Positions 1-10,474 of a stretch of 35,338 bases of DNA are shown in pieces (the first letter of the stretch is position 1; each line of letters opens with the position of its first letter). The DNA is taken from positions 1-35,338 of the forward strand of contig CAZGTQ010000156.1 of NCBI GenBank assembly GCA_964528575.1. The letters are read 5' to 3'. This DNA is from CAZGTQ01 sp964528575 (GTDB lineage: Bacteria; Planctomycetota; UBA1135; GCA-002686595). The notes below the pieces were generated by a model. That model had not been told where the DNA came from. It did not search any database and was given only the letters and a program-made list of their open reading frames with translations. The position numbers and the translations under genes were made by a program.

Positions 1-474
1 GTCCTCGTCGGGGGCGGCGTGGACGACCGCGCGGCGGCCGCAGACGTCCTCGACGAGCGCCTCGAGCGCGTCGCCCGCGTCCGGCGGGCCGGCGAACGCG
101 AGCAGCGCGCGGTGCTGCCAGCCGTCGTCGGCGAAGCTGCGCAGCGCGCGCGAGGGCGCGCTGCCGAGCTCCTTGTCGCCCGCGAGGTCGAGCCGCTCGC
201 TCTGCTCCCACGGCCAGCTCGGCGCGCGCGGCTCGTCCAACAGGTCGAGCGCCATCGGCGACGGCGCGGGCCACAGCGGCGCGAGCAGCGACGCGAGGCC
301 GGCGAACGCGAGGAAGCCGAGGCACCACAGCGCGGCGCGGTTGTGCCTCAGGCGCCGCCACGCGTCGTTCCACAGGCTCTCGCCCTTGTACGCGCGCGCT
401 TCGCGAAGGAGCCGCTCGAGGTCGTCCGCGCCGGGCGCGATGCGCGACAGCGTCCACCGCTCGCCCTTGGCCAC
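1..474 (-). CDS. Oligopeptide ABC transporter permease, OppC/DppC type (N-terminal part, runs off left edge)
   Basis: Inner-membrane permease half of a peptide importer. Only the first 158 codons are in the window. The GTG start shares one base with the TAG stop of the upstream permease (TAGTG), so the two are probably translationally coupled. The N-terminus has the typical OppC layout: a basic and amphipathic lead with 'GESLWNDAWRRLRHN', then a first membrane segment at about residues 48-68. Residues 69-158 are hydrophilic, and the usual 'LGTDxxGR' motif that opens the permease core has not yet appeared, so this protein has an enlarged loop after TM1, as do the two other C-type permeases in the window. 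The call rests on the N-terminus, operon position and resemblance to the other C subunits. The transport core itself is not visible. Confidence 0.8.
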   Translation of the reverse strand, partial: MAKGERWTLSRIAPGADDLERLLREARAYKGESLWNDAWRRLRHNRAALWCLGFLAFAGLASLLAPLWPAPSPMALDLLDEPRAPSWPWEQSERLDLAGDKELGSAPSRALRSFADDGWQHRALLAFAGPPDAGDALEALVEDVCGRRAVVHAAPDED

Positions 475-1460
475 TACGCATCCTCCAGCGGGATGCGCGG
501 GTCGAGCAGCGTGTACGCGAGGTCGACGAGCGTGTTGAGCGAGTAGACGAGGACCGTGTAGAGGATCGTCACGCCCATCGCGAGCGTGTAGTCGCGGTTG
601 AGCGCGCTGTTGACGAAGTGCGTGCCCGTGCCGGGGATCGCGAAGATCTTCTCGATGACGAGGCTCCCCGTGAGGATCCGCGCCATCGCCGGGCCGAGGT
701 AGCTGACGACGGGCAGGATGCCGCCCTTGAACGCGTGCCGCATGAGCACGATGCGCGGCGGCATGCCCTTCGCGCGCGCGGTGCGGACGTAGTCCTGGCT
801 CAGCACCTCGAGCATCCCGGTGCGCGTCAGGCGCGCGAAGTACGCGGCGAACGGCGCGCCGAGAGCGAGCGAGGGGAGCACGAGGTGGCCGAGCGTGCCC
901 CAGCCGGCGACGGGCACGAGGCCGGCGCCGAACACGAACAGGATGATCAGGAAGCACGCGATCACGAAGTTCGGGATCGCGATGCCGCCGGTCGCGACGA
1001 GGCGCATGCCGACGTCGAGGCGGCTGCCGCGGCGCAGGGCGGAGACGATGCCCGCGCCGACGCCGAGCACGATCGCCCAGGCGAGCGCGAGCACGCCGAG
1101 CGCCATCGAGATCGGCAGCGACTGGGCGATGATGTCGTTGACCGTGAAGTCGCGGTACTTGAACGAGGGGCCGAGGTCGCCCGTGAGCAGCCCGCCGAGG
1201 ACGTCCTCGCCCGTGCCGCCGAGGATCGTCGCGCGCTGCTCGTCGAGGTTGAGCGGCCCGACGTACTGCAGGTACTGGCGCCACGTCGGCCAGTCGAGGT
1301 GGTAGCGCGCCTCGAGATTGCGCTCGATCGCCGGATGCAGCGTGCGCTCGCCGTCGAACGGGCCGCCGGGCACCGCGCGCATCAGGAAGAACGAGACGGT
1401 GACGACCACCCAGAGGGTGATCGCGAACCAGAGGGCGCGGCGCGCGAGGAAGCGGAGCAT
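474..1460 (-). CDS. Oligopeptide ABC transporter permease, OppB/DppB type
   Basis: A 328-residue inner-membrane permease of the binding-protein-dependent transport family (BPD_transp_1). The first membrane segment (about residues 10-30) follows 'LRFLARRALW', the typical OppB opening. The ATPase-coupling EAA-type loop is clear as 'QDYVRTARAKGM', followed by several hydrophobic helices and the typical ending 'LLDPRIPLEDA'. It starts six bases after the stop of the substrate-binding gene and its own stop overlaps the next permease start, so it is the second gene of a minus-strand SBP-B-C unit. The ATPases of this system, if present, would lie left of the window. It could equally serve other dipeptide, oligopeptide or nickel-type substrates, because the permease alone does not tell. 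Confidence 0.93.
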   Translation of the reverse strand: MLRFLARRALWFAITLWVVVTVSFFLMRAVPGGPFDGERTLHPAIERNLEARYHLDWPTWRQYLQYVGPLNLDEQRATILGGTGEDVLGGLLTGDLGPSFKYRDFTVNDIIAQSLPISMALGVLALAWAIVLGVGAGIVSALRRGSRLDVGMRLVATGGIAIPNFVIACFLIILFVFGAGLVPVAGWGTLGHLVLPSLALGAPFAAYFARLTRTGMLEVLSQDYVRTARAKGMPPRIVLMRHAFKGGILPVVSYLGPAMARILTGSLVIEKIFAIPGTGTHFVNSALNRDYTLAMGVTILYTVLVYSLNTLVDLAYTLLDPRIPLEDA

Positions 1461-1466
1461 CGGCGG

Positions 1467-3272
1467 CTACTGCGCGCCCGCGCGCCGGCGCATCTCGGCG
1501 GGCGAGTACAGGCCCTCGGGCGGGCCGGGCGCGTCGACGATCTCGACGCCGGGCGGGTACGCGGCGCGCTTCGCCGCCAGCTCCTCGTCGCTCATCCAGT
1601 AGAAGAACTTCTGGAAGTGCACGTCCTGCACGTTGTCGAAGTAGCCGCCGAGCCGCGGGTTGACGACCGACTGCGTGACGTACATGTAGATCGGCAGGAT
1701 CGGCAGCTCGCGCATCAGGATCTCCTCGGCGTCGCGCAGCATCGCCATCCGCTTCTCGGAGTCCATCACCGACGCCGCGTCGCGCACGAGGCGGTCGTAC
1801 TCGAGGTTCCCCCAGCCGGTCTTGTTGTTCTCGCCGCCCGTCACGAACAGGTCGAGGAACGTGTTCGGGTCGGGGTAGTCGCCGATCCACGCCGAGCGCG
1901 ACACGTCGTAGCCGAGCGAGCGCTGCGTGTCGAGATACACCTTCCACTCCTGGCTGAGCAGCTTCGCGTCGATCGCGAGGGTGCGTTTCCAGCCGTCGGC
2001 GACGACCTCGGCGATGTCGCGGTGCGCCTCGCTCGTGTTGTAGTGGATCTCGATCGTCGGGAACGGCGTGCCGCCGGGCCCGTAGCCGGCTTCGGCGAGC
2101 AGCTCGCGCGCGCGCTCGCAGTCGCGCCGGAACGCGGCGTCGTAGCCGAGCGCGTCCACGTCCGCGTGGTCCATCTGCGCGTTCGCGTAGCCCTCCATCC
2201 CCGGCGGCACGAGCGCGTAGGCGGGCTTCTGGCCCGCCTTCATGATCTTGTCGCAGATCGCCTTGCGGTCCATCGTCAGCGCGAGCGCGCGCCGCACACG
2301 CACGTCGTCGAACGGCGGCTTCGTGACGTTGACGCGGTAGAAGTAGCTGCCGAGGTACGGCGTCGGATCGAAGTCCTCGCGCGGGATCATGCGCGGGACG
2401 ATGTTCGTCGCCATGCGGTCGATGAAGTCGACGCTCCCTGTCAGGTACAGGTTGAGCATCGTCCCGTAGTTCTCGACCGCGAGCACGTCGATCGAGCGGA
2501 ACGCGACCTCGTCCGCGTCCCAGTAGTCCTCGTTCTTGACGAGCCGGATGCGGTCGTTGATGCGCCGCTCGACGACGCGGAACGGCCCGTTCGTCACGAG
2601 GTTCACCGGCTTCATCAGCTCGACCTGCCAGTCGTCGGGCCAGCGCTCCTTCGCCGACTCGATGCTGCGCCGGTTGACCGGGAACAGCGGGTAGAACGCG
2701 ACGAGGTCGAGGAAGTACGGCGTGGGGGACGCGAGCTCGATCTCGAGCGTGTAGTCGTCCGTCGCGCGGATGCCGACGCTGTCGAACGAGGTGAGCGGAC
2801 GGCCGTCCTCGTCGAGCTCGGTGTTGTACGCGCGCGCGCCGCGCACGTAGTAGAGCTGGTAGGCGTACTCCGCGGCCGTCAGCGGGTCGAGGCAGCGCTG
2901 GAACGTGTAGACGAAGTCGTGCGCCGTCACGGGGTCGCCGTTCGTCCAGCGCGCGCCGCGGCGGATGTGGAACGTGTACGTCAGGCCGTCGTCCGAGAGC
3001 TCCCAGCTCTGCGCCATCCCCGGGATCGGCTCGAGCGTCTCAGGGTGCTGGACGCACAGCCCCTCGTAGATCGCGCGGATCACCCGGCCCTCGGGCACCC
3101 CGGTCACGGTCGCCGGGTCGAGCGTCGTGACCTCGGTCCCGTTGTTCATCACGTAGTCCGCCGGCTCGAGGCGCGCGGACAGGACGACGCGCAGGCCGGC
3201 GCCGAGCAGGACGACGAGGAGGGCGAGCGGAAGGACGCGGCGCAGGAGCGCAGTGGAGGCCGCGGGGGGCAT
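1467..3272 (-). CDS. Peptide ABC transporter substrate-binding protein (SBP_bac_5, OppA/DppA-like)
   Basis: A 601-residue extracytoplasmic binding protein of the SBP_bac_5 family. The N-terminus has a long hydrophobic stretch (about residues 10-28, 'LLRRVLPLALLVVLLGAGL') with no lipobox cysteine and no clear signal peptidase site, so it may be a membrane-anchored binding protein. Family features follow in order: 'NNGTEVTTLDPATVTG' near residue 43, the 'SWELSDDGLTYTFHIRRGA' block, 'VTNGPFRV' and 'VRRALALTMDR'. It is the first gene of the minus-strand importer unit and is divergent from the ten-gene plus-strand peptide transporter run. The ligand cannot be inferred. No convincing Shine-Dalgarno precedes the ATG, which is common in this GC-rich window. 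Confidence 0.93.
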   Translation of the reverse strand: MPPAASTALLRRVLPLALLVVLLGAGLRVVLSARLEPADYVMNNGTEVTTLDPATVTGVPEGRVIRAIYEGLCVQHPETLEPIPGMAQSWELSDDGLTYTFHIRRGARWTNGDPVTAHDFVYTFQRCLDPLTAAEYAYQLYYVRGARAYNTELDEDGRPLTSFDSVGIRATDDYTLEIELASPTPYFLDLVAFYPLFPVNRRSIESAKERWPDDWQVELMKPVNLVTNGPFRVVERRINDRIRLVKNEDYWDADEVAFRSIDVLAVENYGTMLNLYLTGSVDFIDRMATNIVPRMIPREDFDPTPYLGSYFYRVNVTKPPFDDVRVRRALALTMDRKAICDKIMKAGQKPAYALVPPGMEGYANAQMDHADVDALGYDAAFRRDCERARELLAEAGYGPGGTPFPTIEIHYNTSEAHRDIAEVVADGWKRTLAIDAKLLSQEWKVYLDTQRSLGYDVSRSAWIGDYPDPNTFLDLFVTGGENNKTGWGNLEYDRLVRDAASVMDSEKRMAMLRDAEEILMRELPILPIYMYVTQSVVNPRLGGYFDNVQDVHFQKFFYWMSDEELAAKRAAYPPGVEIVDAPGPPEGLYSPAEMRRRAGAQ

Positions 3273-3567
3273 GCACCGCGCATGCTAGCAGAGCGCCTGC
3301 CGCCGCTCGACCGATCGCCGCAAGTCTCGTCCTGGCAAGGATTTGTAAGCTTGACGGCGGCTCGGTCCGGGGCTACCCTGTCGCTCCACTCTCCCCCGGA
3401 TCGCGCGTCCGACGGGGCTGCTCTCGTGCGTCCCCGTTCTCCCCCCTCGGCGCGGCGGCACCGCCCGAGGACGCCTGCGGGCCCCGCGATCCCCGGCTCA
3501 CCGGCGCTGCGCGTCGGCCGCGCCGCGCCGTCGCAGACGGCGGGCGCGGACGGATCGAAGATCGAGG
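3273..3567. other. Divergent intergenic region between two peptide-transport units
   Basis: This stretch separates two oppositely transcribed substrate-binding genes and must hold control signals for both. A good plus-strand sigma70-like promoter is seen at 3351-3379. On the minus strand a possible extended -10 (TGCTAGCAT, near 3282-3291) lies just before the SBP start but has no good -35. The remaining bases before 3568 are GC-rich, without a coding pattern or a strong hairpin. Confidence 0.6.
3351..3379 (+). promoter_or_regulatory. Sigma70-like promoter for the ten-gene peptide transporter operon
   Basis: TTGACG at 3351-3356, a 17-base spacer, then TACCCT at 3374-3379. The spacing is ideal and the -35 matches 5 of 6. 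Transcription would start near 3386, leaving a leader of about 180 nt before the first gene. Read by eye, not tested. Confidence 0.45.
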
Positions 3568-5523
3568 ATGAAGATGAAGCAGCTCATGGGGCTCGCGGTC
3601 GGCGTCGTGCTTCTCGCGGGGGCGAGCGTCGCCCAGGAAAGGCGCGAGTGGGAGGAGAACGTCACGAACGCTCCTGGGCCGGTCCAGCCGGACGTCTTCT
3701 ACCCGGGCTTCGATCCGGCGACGGACGAGATGCCGGAGCCGCGCAAGGGCGGGCGGGTGATCGTGCACCTGTCGACGCTGCCGAAGAACATGAACTACAT
3801 GGTCGAGAACTCGGCCGTGACGCGGTGGATGCAGTACGAGACGCACGAGTACCTCGTGCTGCGCGATTGGGAGACGTGGGAGTACGAGCCGGTGCTCGCG
3901 GCGGGCTGGGTCGAGGAAGACACCGTGATCCTGAAGGACGCTTCGCTCGGCTTCCCGCGACCGGGGGACGGCGTGCCGATCCTCTACGGGCGCGTGACCG
4001 AGACCGACGGCGGCTGGCGCGTCGAGCCGCTCTCGAAGGGGAACTCGCTCGGCGAGGCGCGCGTCGTGCCGAAGGATGCGGTCAAGAGCGTCGAGCGCGA
4101 GACAGTCTTCACGTTCGACATCCGACCGAACGTCAAGTGGCACGACGGCCGCGTGCTCGACTCGCGCGACTGCACGTTCACGTTCGCGTCGTACTTGAAC
4201 CCGGCCGTCGAATGCGACGCGATCCGCTTCAAGTGGCAGAAGTTCTCGGGTTGCGAGGCCATCGACGACCTGACGGTGCGCTTCTTCGCGAAGCAGCAGT
4301 ACTTCCTCGCGCTCGACGCGTTCACGGGCTTCTGCATCCTGCCGTCGCACCTCTACGACCTGTGCGACCCGGACCATGCCAAGCACGATCCGAAAGCGAC
4401 GGACGAGAAGATCGGCGCGGCGATCAACGAGCACAAGAACAATACGATGTGGATCGGCACCGGTCCGTACCGCATCACTGCGTGGAACGACCAGTACGTC
4501 GAGGCGCAGCGCTTCGACGGCTACTTCAACCCGGCGGACAGCGGCTACGTCGACACGATCCGCTGGCGCCACATCTCGTCGGACCCCGCCGCGAAGCAGG
4601 CGCTGATCAACGGCGATCTCGACTACTGGGACCGCCTGCGCCCCGAGGACTACGTCGGCGAGTTCACGAAGCAAGCCGCGTTCACCGACCACTACTACAA
4701 GGGCTATTCGGTGTTCGCGTACCTCGGCTACACCGGCTGGAACATGCGCCGGCACCACTTCGAGGATCCGCTCGTGCGTCGTGCGCTCGCGTACTGCTTC
4801 GACTTGGACGACTGGATCGACACCGTGATGGAGGGCCTCGGCAGCCGCATCACGGGACCGGCCTTCTACTTCGGACGAAACTACGACCACTCGGTCGAGC
4901 CAATCACCTTCAGCCTCGACACCGCCGAGGAGCTCCTGATCGAAGCCGGCTGGTACGACAGCGACGGCGACGACATCATCGACAAGGACGGCGTGCCGTT
5001 CGAGTTCGAGTTCCTGACCTCGACCGGCAACACGGCGTCCGAGATGAAGGCCCAGAAGTTCCAGGAGAACCTCGCCAAGGTCGGGATCAAGATGAACATC
5101 TCGACGCTCGAGTGGGCGACGTTCCTCGAGCGCCTGTACGACGGCAACTTCGACTGCTGCAGTCTGTCCTGGGTGCTGTCGATCGAGGACGATCCGGAGC
5201 AGCTCTGGCACTCGCGCTGGGCGGATCCGAAGCTGCGCAGCTCGAACCGGGTCGGATTCGCGGACGAGAAGGCGGACGCGCTCATCGAGGCGATTCAGGT
5301 CGAGCTCGACGACGCAAAGCGTGCGGAGCTCTTCCACGAGTTCCACCGCCACCTCTACGAGCTGCAGCCATACTCGTTCGACTACACGCTGCCGAAGAAG
5401 TACGCGATGTCGAAGCGTATCCGCAACTACCGCTCGTACGCCGTCGCGCCGCACTACCGGATCCGCGAGTGGTACGTCGTCGAGCCCGACGGCGCTACGC
5501 GCGAAGCCGGCGCCGAGCGCTAG
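3568..5523 (+). CDS. Peptide ABC transporter substrate-binding protein (SBP_bac_5), secreted type
   Basis: A 651-residue periplasmic peptide-binding protein, first gene of the ten-gene plus-strand operon. It has a Sec signal peptide with a predicted cut after residue 22 (ASVA-Q) and no lipobox. ATG codons at 3568 and 3574 are both possible. GAGG at 3564-3567 sits six bases before the second, which favours 3574 as the true start and would remove two residues. Family blocks include 'TFDIRPNVKWHDGR', 'GTGPYRITAW' and 'VRRALAYCFDLDDW'. An acidic loop 'DSDGDDIIDKDG' near residue 470 resembles the calcium-binding loops often found in this family. The stretch before 'ETVFTFDIR' (about residues 110-185) is longer than usual, so this is a large member. 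The ligand is unknown. Confidence 0.93.
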   Translation: MKMKQLMGLAVGVVLLAGASVAQERREWEENVTNAPGPVQPDVFYPGFDPATDEMPEPRKGGRVIVHLSTLPKNMNYMVENSAVTRWMQYETHEYLVLRDWETWEYEPVLAAGWVEEDTVILKDASLGFPRPGDGVPILYGRVTETDGGWRVEPLSKGNSLGEARVVPKDAVKSVERETVFTFDIRPNVKWHDGRVLDSRDCTFTFASYLNPAVECDAIRFKWQKFSGCEAIDDLTVRFFAKQQYFLALDAFTGFCILPSHLYDLCDPDHAKHDPKATDEKIGAAINEHKNNTMWIGTGPYRITAWNDQYVEAQRFDGYFNPADSGYVDTIRWRHISSDPAAKQALINGDLDYWDRLRPEDYVGEFTKQAAFTDHYYKGYSVFAYLGYTGWNMRRHHFEDPLVRRALAYCFDLDDWIDTVMEGLGSRITGPAFYFGRNYDHSVEPITFSLDTAEELLIEAGWYDSDGDDIIDKDGVPFEFEFLTSTGNTASEMKAQKFQENLAKVGIKMNISTLEWATFLERLYDGNFDCCSLSWVLSIEDDPEQLWHSRWADPKLRSSNRVGFADEKADALIEAIQVELDDAKRAELFHEFHRHLYELQPYSFDYTLPKKYAMSKRIRNYRSYAVAPHYRIREWYVVEPDGATREAGAER

Positions 5524-5559
5524 CCCGTACCCGCCGACGACGCCCGCGCGCGCCGCTCC

Positions 5560-6627
5560 GTGCTCCAGTACGTCCTGCGCCGACTGCTGCTGATGATGCC
5601 GACCCTGCTCGGGGTCGCGCTGGTCACGTTCTCGCTCGTTCAGATGGCTCCGGGCAGCGCCGAGTCGATGAAGTTCGCCGGCGTCGCGGGCGAGGGCGGG
5701 GCGAGCGCGTCCGAGGCGAACGCCGGCTTGATGCAGGAGAAGTTCAAGAAGAAGTGGCTTCTCGATCAGCCGGTGTGGAAGCAGTTCCTGCACTACGTCG
5801 GCCCGTTCCACCTCGGCGAGAGCGCGTTCCCGATCTTCGGCGGCGACGGCTCCGACCCGTGGAACGGGCTGCTCGCGCTCGACCTCGGCACGCACCTGCT
5901 CGACGAGACGAAGGACGTCGGTAGCGAGCTCGTGAAGCGGCTGAAGGTGACGGTGCCGCTCGCGCTGGTGTCGGTGCTGCTCACCTATCTGCTCGCGCTG
6001 CCGATCGGCATCTACGCGGCGGTGCGCCAGGGGTCGGTGCTCGAGGTCTCGAGCACGTTGATGCTGTTCCTGCTCTACGCCGTGCCGACGTTCTGGGCCG
6101 GGCTGATGCTCCAGCTCCTGTTCGGGCGCGTCGGCCTCGACTGGCTGCCGGTCATCGGTCTGCACGACATCGACGCCGAGAAGATGAGCGCGTGGGGTCG
6201 CTTCGTCGACCTCCTGAAGCACTGCATCCTGCCGGTGGTCTGCTACACGTACGCGTCGCTCGCGTACCTGTCGCGCCAGATGCGCGTCGGCGTCATCGAC
6301 GCGATCACGCAGGACTACGTGCGCACGGCGCGCGCGAAGGGGCTCTCGGAGAAGACCGTGATCTTCAAGCACGTACTGCGCAACTCGATGATCCCGATCC
6401 TGACGCTGCTCGCGTCGATCCTGCCGATCCTGATCGGCGGCTCGATCATCATCGAAGTCGTCTTCGACATCCCCGGCATGGGCCGCTACGCGTACGAGGG
6501 CCTCGTCAGCCGCGAGATCAACGTGATCATGGCGACGACGCTGTTCTCCGCGCTCATGACGATGGTCGGCATCCTGATGTCCGACGTGCTGTACGCGGTC
6601 GTCGACCCGCGCATCCGCTATGGGTGA
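5560..6627 (+). CDS. Oligopeptide ABC transporter permease, OppB/DppB type
   Basis: A 355-residue inner-membrane permease. The GTG start at 5560 gives 'MLQYVLRRLLLMMPTLLGV', the standard OppB first helix. A periplasmic loop of about 110 residues follows, ending at 'KRLKVTVPLALVSV', where the permease core begins. The EAA-type coupling loop reads 'QDYVRTARAKGLSEKTVIFK' and the C-terminus 'YAVVDPRIRYG' is typical. The stop overlaps the start of the next permease by eight bases, so B and C are translationally coupled. It is the second gene of the first complete importer and pairs with the C-type permease that follows. GTG was chosen because no earlier in-frame start gives a better membrane lead. 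Confidence 0.93.
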   Translation: MLQYVLRRLLLMMPTLLGVALVTFSLVQMAPGSAESMKFAGVAGEGGASASEANAGLMQEKFKKKWLLDQPVWKQFLHYVGPFHLGESAFPIFGGDGSDPWNGLLALDLGTHLLDETKDVGSELVKRLKVTVPLALVSVLLTYLLALPIGIYAAVRQGSVLEVSSTLMLFLLYAVPTFWAGLMLQLLFGRVGLDWLPVIGLHDIDAEKMSAWGRFVDLLKHCILPVVCYTYASLAYLSRQMRVGVIDAITQDYVRTARAKGLSEKTVIFKHVLRNSMIPILTLLASILPILIGGSIIIEVVFDIPGMGRYAYEGLVSREINVIMATTLFSALMTMVGILMSDVLYAVVDPRIRYG

Positions 6628-8389
6628 GAGGACACCGGGCGAGACGGCACCGAGGTCCGCGAGCCTCTACTCGAAGGACTACTGGGACAACGTCTTCGAG
6701 CAGATCGGCCGGCGCCCGCTCGTCAAGGCGGCGCTGACGGTGCTCGCGCTCCTGTATGCGTCGGCGATCTACGCGCCGCTCATCGCGAACGACCGGCCGT
6801 TCGTGCTCGACGCGATCGACACGAAGGCGTACGCGACCGACCAGCGCACGCTCTACCCCGCCGCGCTGACGATCGGACGCTACGCGAAGCAAGACGAGGC
6901 GTCGTTCCAAGCGAGCCGTCCCGCGAGCGCGCCGCCGCTGTCGTGGAAGGACGCGCTGGCGCTCGAGCTCGCGGGGATCGAGCGGCGGCTCGGCACGATG
7001 CGCGGCGTGCTCGATGAGGAGCTGCACGGGCCGCTCGACGCGTTCGGGGAGAAGACGGCGGCGACGGTCGCCGCGGCCCTCGCCGGCGACGCCGAGGAGG
7101 CGGAGCGGCTCGCCGGGGAGCTGAAGGAGCAGGCGCAGGCGCTCCGGACCGACTACGTGCCGCGTGACGCGGGCGCGCCCGAGAAGGGCGGCGTCGAGCT
7201 CGTCCCGCAGCGCAGCTATCCGGCGCTGGAGGCGACGACGTGGGGCGAGGTGTTCTTCATGTGGCTGTGGGCGCTCGTGCTCGCGTGGCCGCTGTGGAAC
7301 CGGCTCGTCAACCGCGTCGTGCTCCGGCGCGACCGCGAGCGCATCCGGCGCTGGCGCAAGGGCAAGTGGATCGCGGTGCTCGGCTCGTCCGCGATCGTCG
7401 CCGCGCTCTGGGCCGTGCTCGTCGGCGGCGAGATGACCTTCGACAGCTCGCCGTTCAAGGAGCGGTTGACGGCCGGCGAGATCGTCGCGAGCGACGTCGT
7501 CTTCGCGCCGGTCGCGATGGGCTTCGCCGAGAACAGCCTCGAGGAGCGCTTCCGGCCGCCGACGTGGCACGGCGACGCGGAGATCTCGCTCGAGGGCTAC
7601 TACGTGCGCGGGCCGCGCAAGCCGGAGGCGGACGCCGTCACCGGGCACCGCCAACCGCCGAAGCAGGTGCGGGTCGAATACGCCGAGCCGGAGCTCAACT
7701 CGCCGTGGCGCCACGTCCTCGGCACGGACTCGATGGGCCGCAACCTGCTCGTGCGGCTCCTGTACGGCGGCCGCATCAGCCTCGCGATCGGGATCCTCTC
7801 GACCGTGCTGCTCGTGATCATCGGCGTCGCGATCGGCTCGTTCGCGGGCTACTTCGGCGGACGCACGGACATGGTCGTCTCCCGCATCATCGAGATCTTC
7901 CAGTCGTTCCCGGCGTTCTTCCTGATCCTCACTGCGGTCGCGCTGATCCCCGCTGACAAGATCCACCCGATCTTCGCGATCGTCTTCTTCATCGCGATCG
8001 TGCGCTGGACCGGCGTCGCGCGCCTCGTGCGCGGCGAGTTCCTGCGCTTGAAGGAGCAGGACTTCGTCATGGCGTCGCGCGCGCTCGGTTGCTCGGCGCC
8101 GCGCGTGATCTTCCGCCACGTGCTGCCGAACGCGCTCGGGCCCGTGCTCGTCGCCGGCGCGTTCTCCGTCGCCGCGGGCATCCTGACCGAATCGGCGATC
8201 TCGTTCCTCGGCCTCGGCATCAAACTCCCGATCCCGTCGTGGGGCTCGGTGCTCAACGAGGCTCGCGGCTCGGCGGAGTACTGGTGGGTGCAGATCTTCC
8301 CCGGCTTCCTGATCTTCCTGACGGTGTTCTGCTACAACGTCGTCGGCGAGGGCGTGCGCGACGCGCTGGATCCCAAGCGCAAGGTATGA
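6620..8389 (+). CDS. Oligopeptide ABC transporter permease, OppC/DppC type, with a roughly 310-residue insertion
   Basis: At 589 residues this is nearly twice the usual OppC length (about 300). Residues 34-54 form TM1. Residues 57-365 are an extra region before the standard core, which starts at 'LGTDSMGRNLLVRLLYGGR' (about 367) and ends at 'ALDPKRKV'. The coupling loop 'EQDFVMASRALG' is intact. The insertion holds a hydrophilic, helix-prone segment rich in Ala, Glu and Leu (about 110-175), a hydrophobic segment (about 205-224), a very basic stretch 'RRDRERIRRWRKGK' and another hydrophobic segment (about 248-268). It therefore probably adds a periplasmic helical domain and two membrane helices. 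The gene overlaps the upstream permease by eight bases. The reading frame is continuous and I see no sign of a fusion artefact. Confidence 0.92.
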   Translation: MGERTPGETAPRSASLYSKDYWDNVFEQIGRRPLVKAALTVLALLYASAIYAPLIANDRPFVLDAIDTKAYATDQRTLYPAALTIGRYAKQDEASFQASRPASAPPLSWKDALALELAGIERRLGTMRGVLDEELHGPLDAFGEKTAATVAAALAGDAEEAERLAGELKEQAQALRTDYVPRDAGAPEKGGVELVPQRSYPALEATTWGEVFFMWLWALVLAWPLWNRLVNRVVLRRDRERIRRWRKGKWIAVLGSSAIVAALWAVLVGGEMTFDSSPFKERLTAGEIVASDVVFAPVAMGFAENSLEERFRPPTWHGDAEISLEGYYVRGPRKPEADAVTGHRQPPKQVRVEYAEPELNSPWRHVLGTDSMGRNLLVRLLYGGRISLAIGILSTVLLVIIGVAIGSFAGYFGGRTDMVVSRIIEIFQSFPAFFLILTAVALIPADKIHPIFAIVFFIAIVRWTGVARLVRGEFLRLKEQDFVMASRALGCSAPRVIFRHVLPNALGPVLVAGAFSVAAGILTESAISFLGLGIKLPIPSWGSVLNEARGSAEYWWVQIFPGFLIFLTVFCYNVVGEGVRDALDPKRKV

Positions 8390-8399
8390 AGCGCAACGC

Positions 8400-10470
<2,071 letters not shown>

Positions 10471-10474
<4 letters not shown>

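Noticed and set aside
618..5924. A 1768-codon open frame on the plus strand
   Set aside because: It lies antisense to the minus-strand SBP and permease and out of frame over the plus-strand SBP. The product is an Arg/Asp/Val/Leu-rich composition artefact of GC-rich codons, with no family resemblance.
3373..6372. A 999-codon open frame on the minus strand
   Set aside because: It is antisense to the SBP and permease at 3568-6627, which have clear family motifs. It is Arg/Glu/His-rich without any domain.
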